The notes beneath the pieces were generated by a model. The model searched no databases, was not told the DNA's origin, and saw nothing but the letters and a program-made list of their open reading frames with translations. This document shows positions 34,750-34,839 of a stretch of DNA of 34,839 bases, one piece after another. Within the stretch, counting starts at the first letter, position 1. Each line of letters starts with the position of its first letter. This DNA is from Sulfuricurvum sp. (GTDB taxonomy: Bacteria > Campylobacterota > Campylobacteria > Campylobacterales > Sulfurimonadaceae). Location: NCBI RefSeq assembly GCF_028681615.1, contig NZ_JAQUHV010000021.1, positions 1-34,839 of the forward strand. Reading direction: 5' to 3'. The position numbers were made by a program, and so were the translations under genes.

Positions 34750-34839
34750 TCCCGTCCACAAACGCTGATAGGCCTTGAGTTAAGGTACTGAGTTTGAGTT
34801 TGAGATCATTGAAAACTAAGTAGGTCAAACGGTTCGAGA

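Overview
The window looks like chromosome of a Campylobacterota (Epsilonproteobacteria) member of the Sulfuricurvum/Sulfurimonas type. The support is the gene order def - (GGDEF) - clpP - tig // folE - fliI, which I recall from Campylobacter, the NifS/NifU Fe-S pair used as the housekeeping system, the three-domain NifU, and AT-rich intergenic DNA with weak -35 boxes. Species is inferred from gene content only.

Layout. (A) 1-5831 is accessory DNA, visibly more AT-rich than the rest. I read it as the inner and right part of a Tn7/Tn402-like transposon that has cut the comM (yifB) gene. Its right end (5786-5831) has two tandem 20-bp repeats, 17/20 identical, and a TGT...ACA-type terminus that falls inside the comM reading frame. 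Inside are the last 32 codons of an IS3-family transposase with its terminal repeat (1-121), an orphan TnsE-like gene (225-2123), a DUF1294 membrane protein, and a ubiquitin-like conjugation module: a ubiquitin-like protein, an E2-like/E1 fusion and a Cys-rich DUF6527-like protein. A WYL regulator is transcribed divergently from this module. This is the most interesting system in the window and is probably a defence cassette carried as transposon cargo.

(B) 5832-12711: the comM 5' remnant, a small membrane protein, then def, a degenerate GGDEF protein, clpP and tig (minus strand), facing away from folE-fliI (plus strand). (C) 12794-15158: nifS-nifU behind a perfect palindrome, followed by a strong double-hairpin repeat. 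(D) 15179-23580: a long minus-strand run, pyrG-recJ-lipoprotein-TPR/zinc-ribbon protein-rnhA-rnc-aroC, then a PIN-PhoH protein. Most of these genes overlap or nearly touch.

(E) 23813-27243: a Kef-type cation/proton antiporter (plus), then secG, frr, pyrE and a small conserved protein (minus). (F) 27383-30578: a zinc/manganese-type ABC importer (znuA-znuC-znuB) translationally coupled to a BioC-like methyltransferase. (G) 30705-34534: a YfdX-family periplasmic protein, a 124-residue unknown, an HI0933-type flavoprotein, a ThiD2-like protein and a Bax inhibitor-1 family membrane protein. (H) 34535-34839: no gene, but a near-consensus sigma-70 promoter (TTGACT-17-TATAAT) and a leader that looks like the front of an rRNA operon starting just beyond the window.

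No tRNA, rRNA body or CRISPR array was seen.
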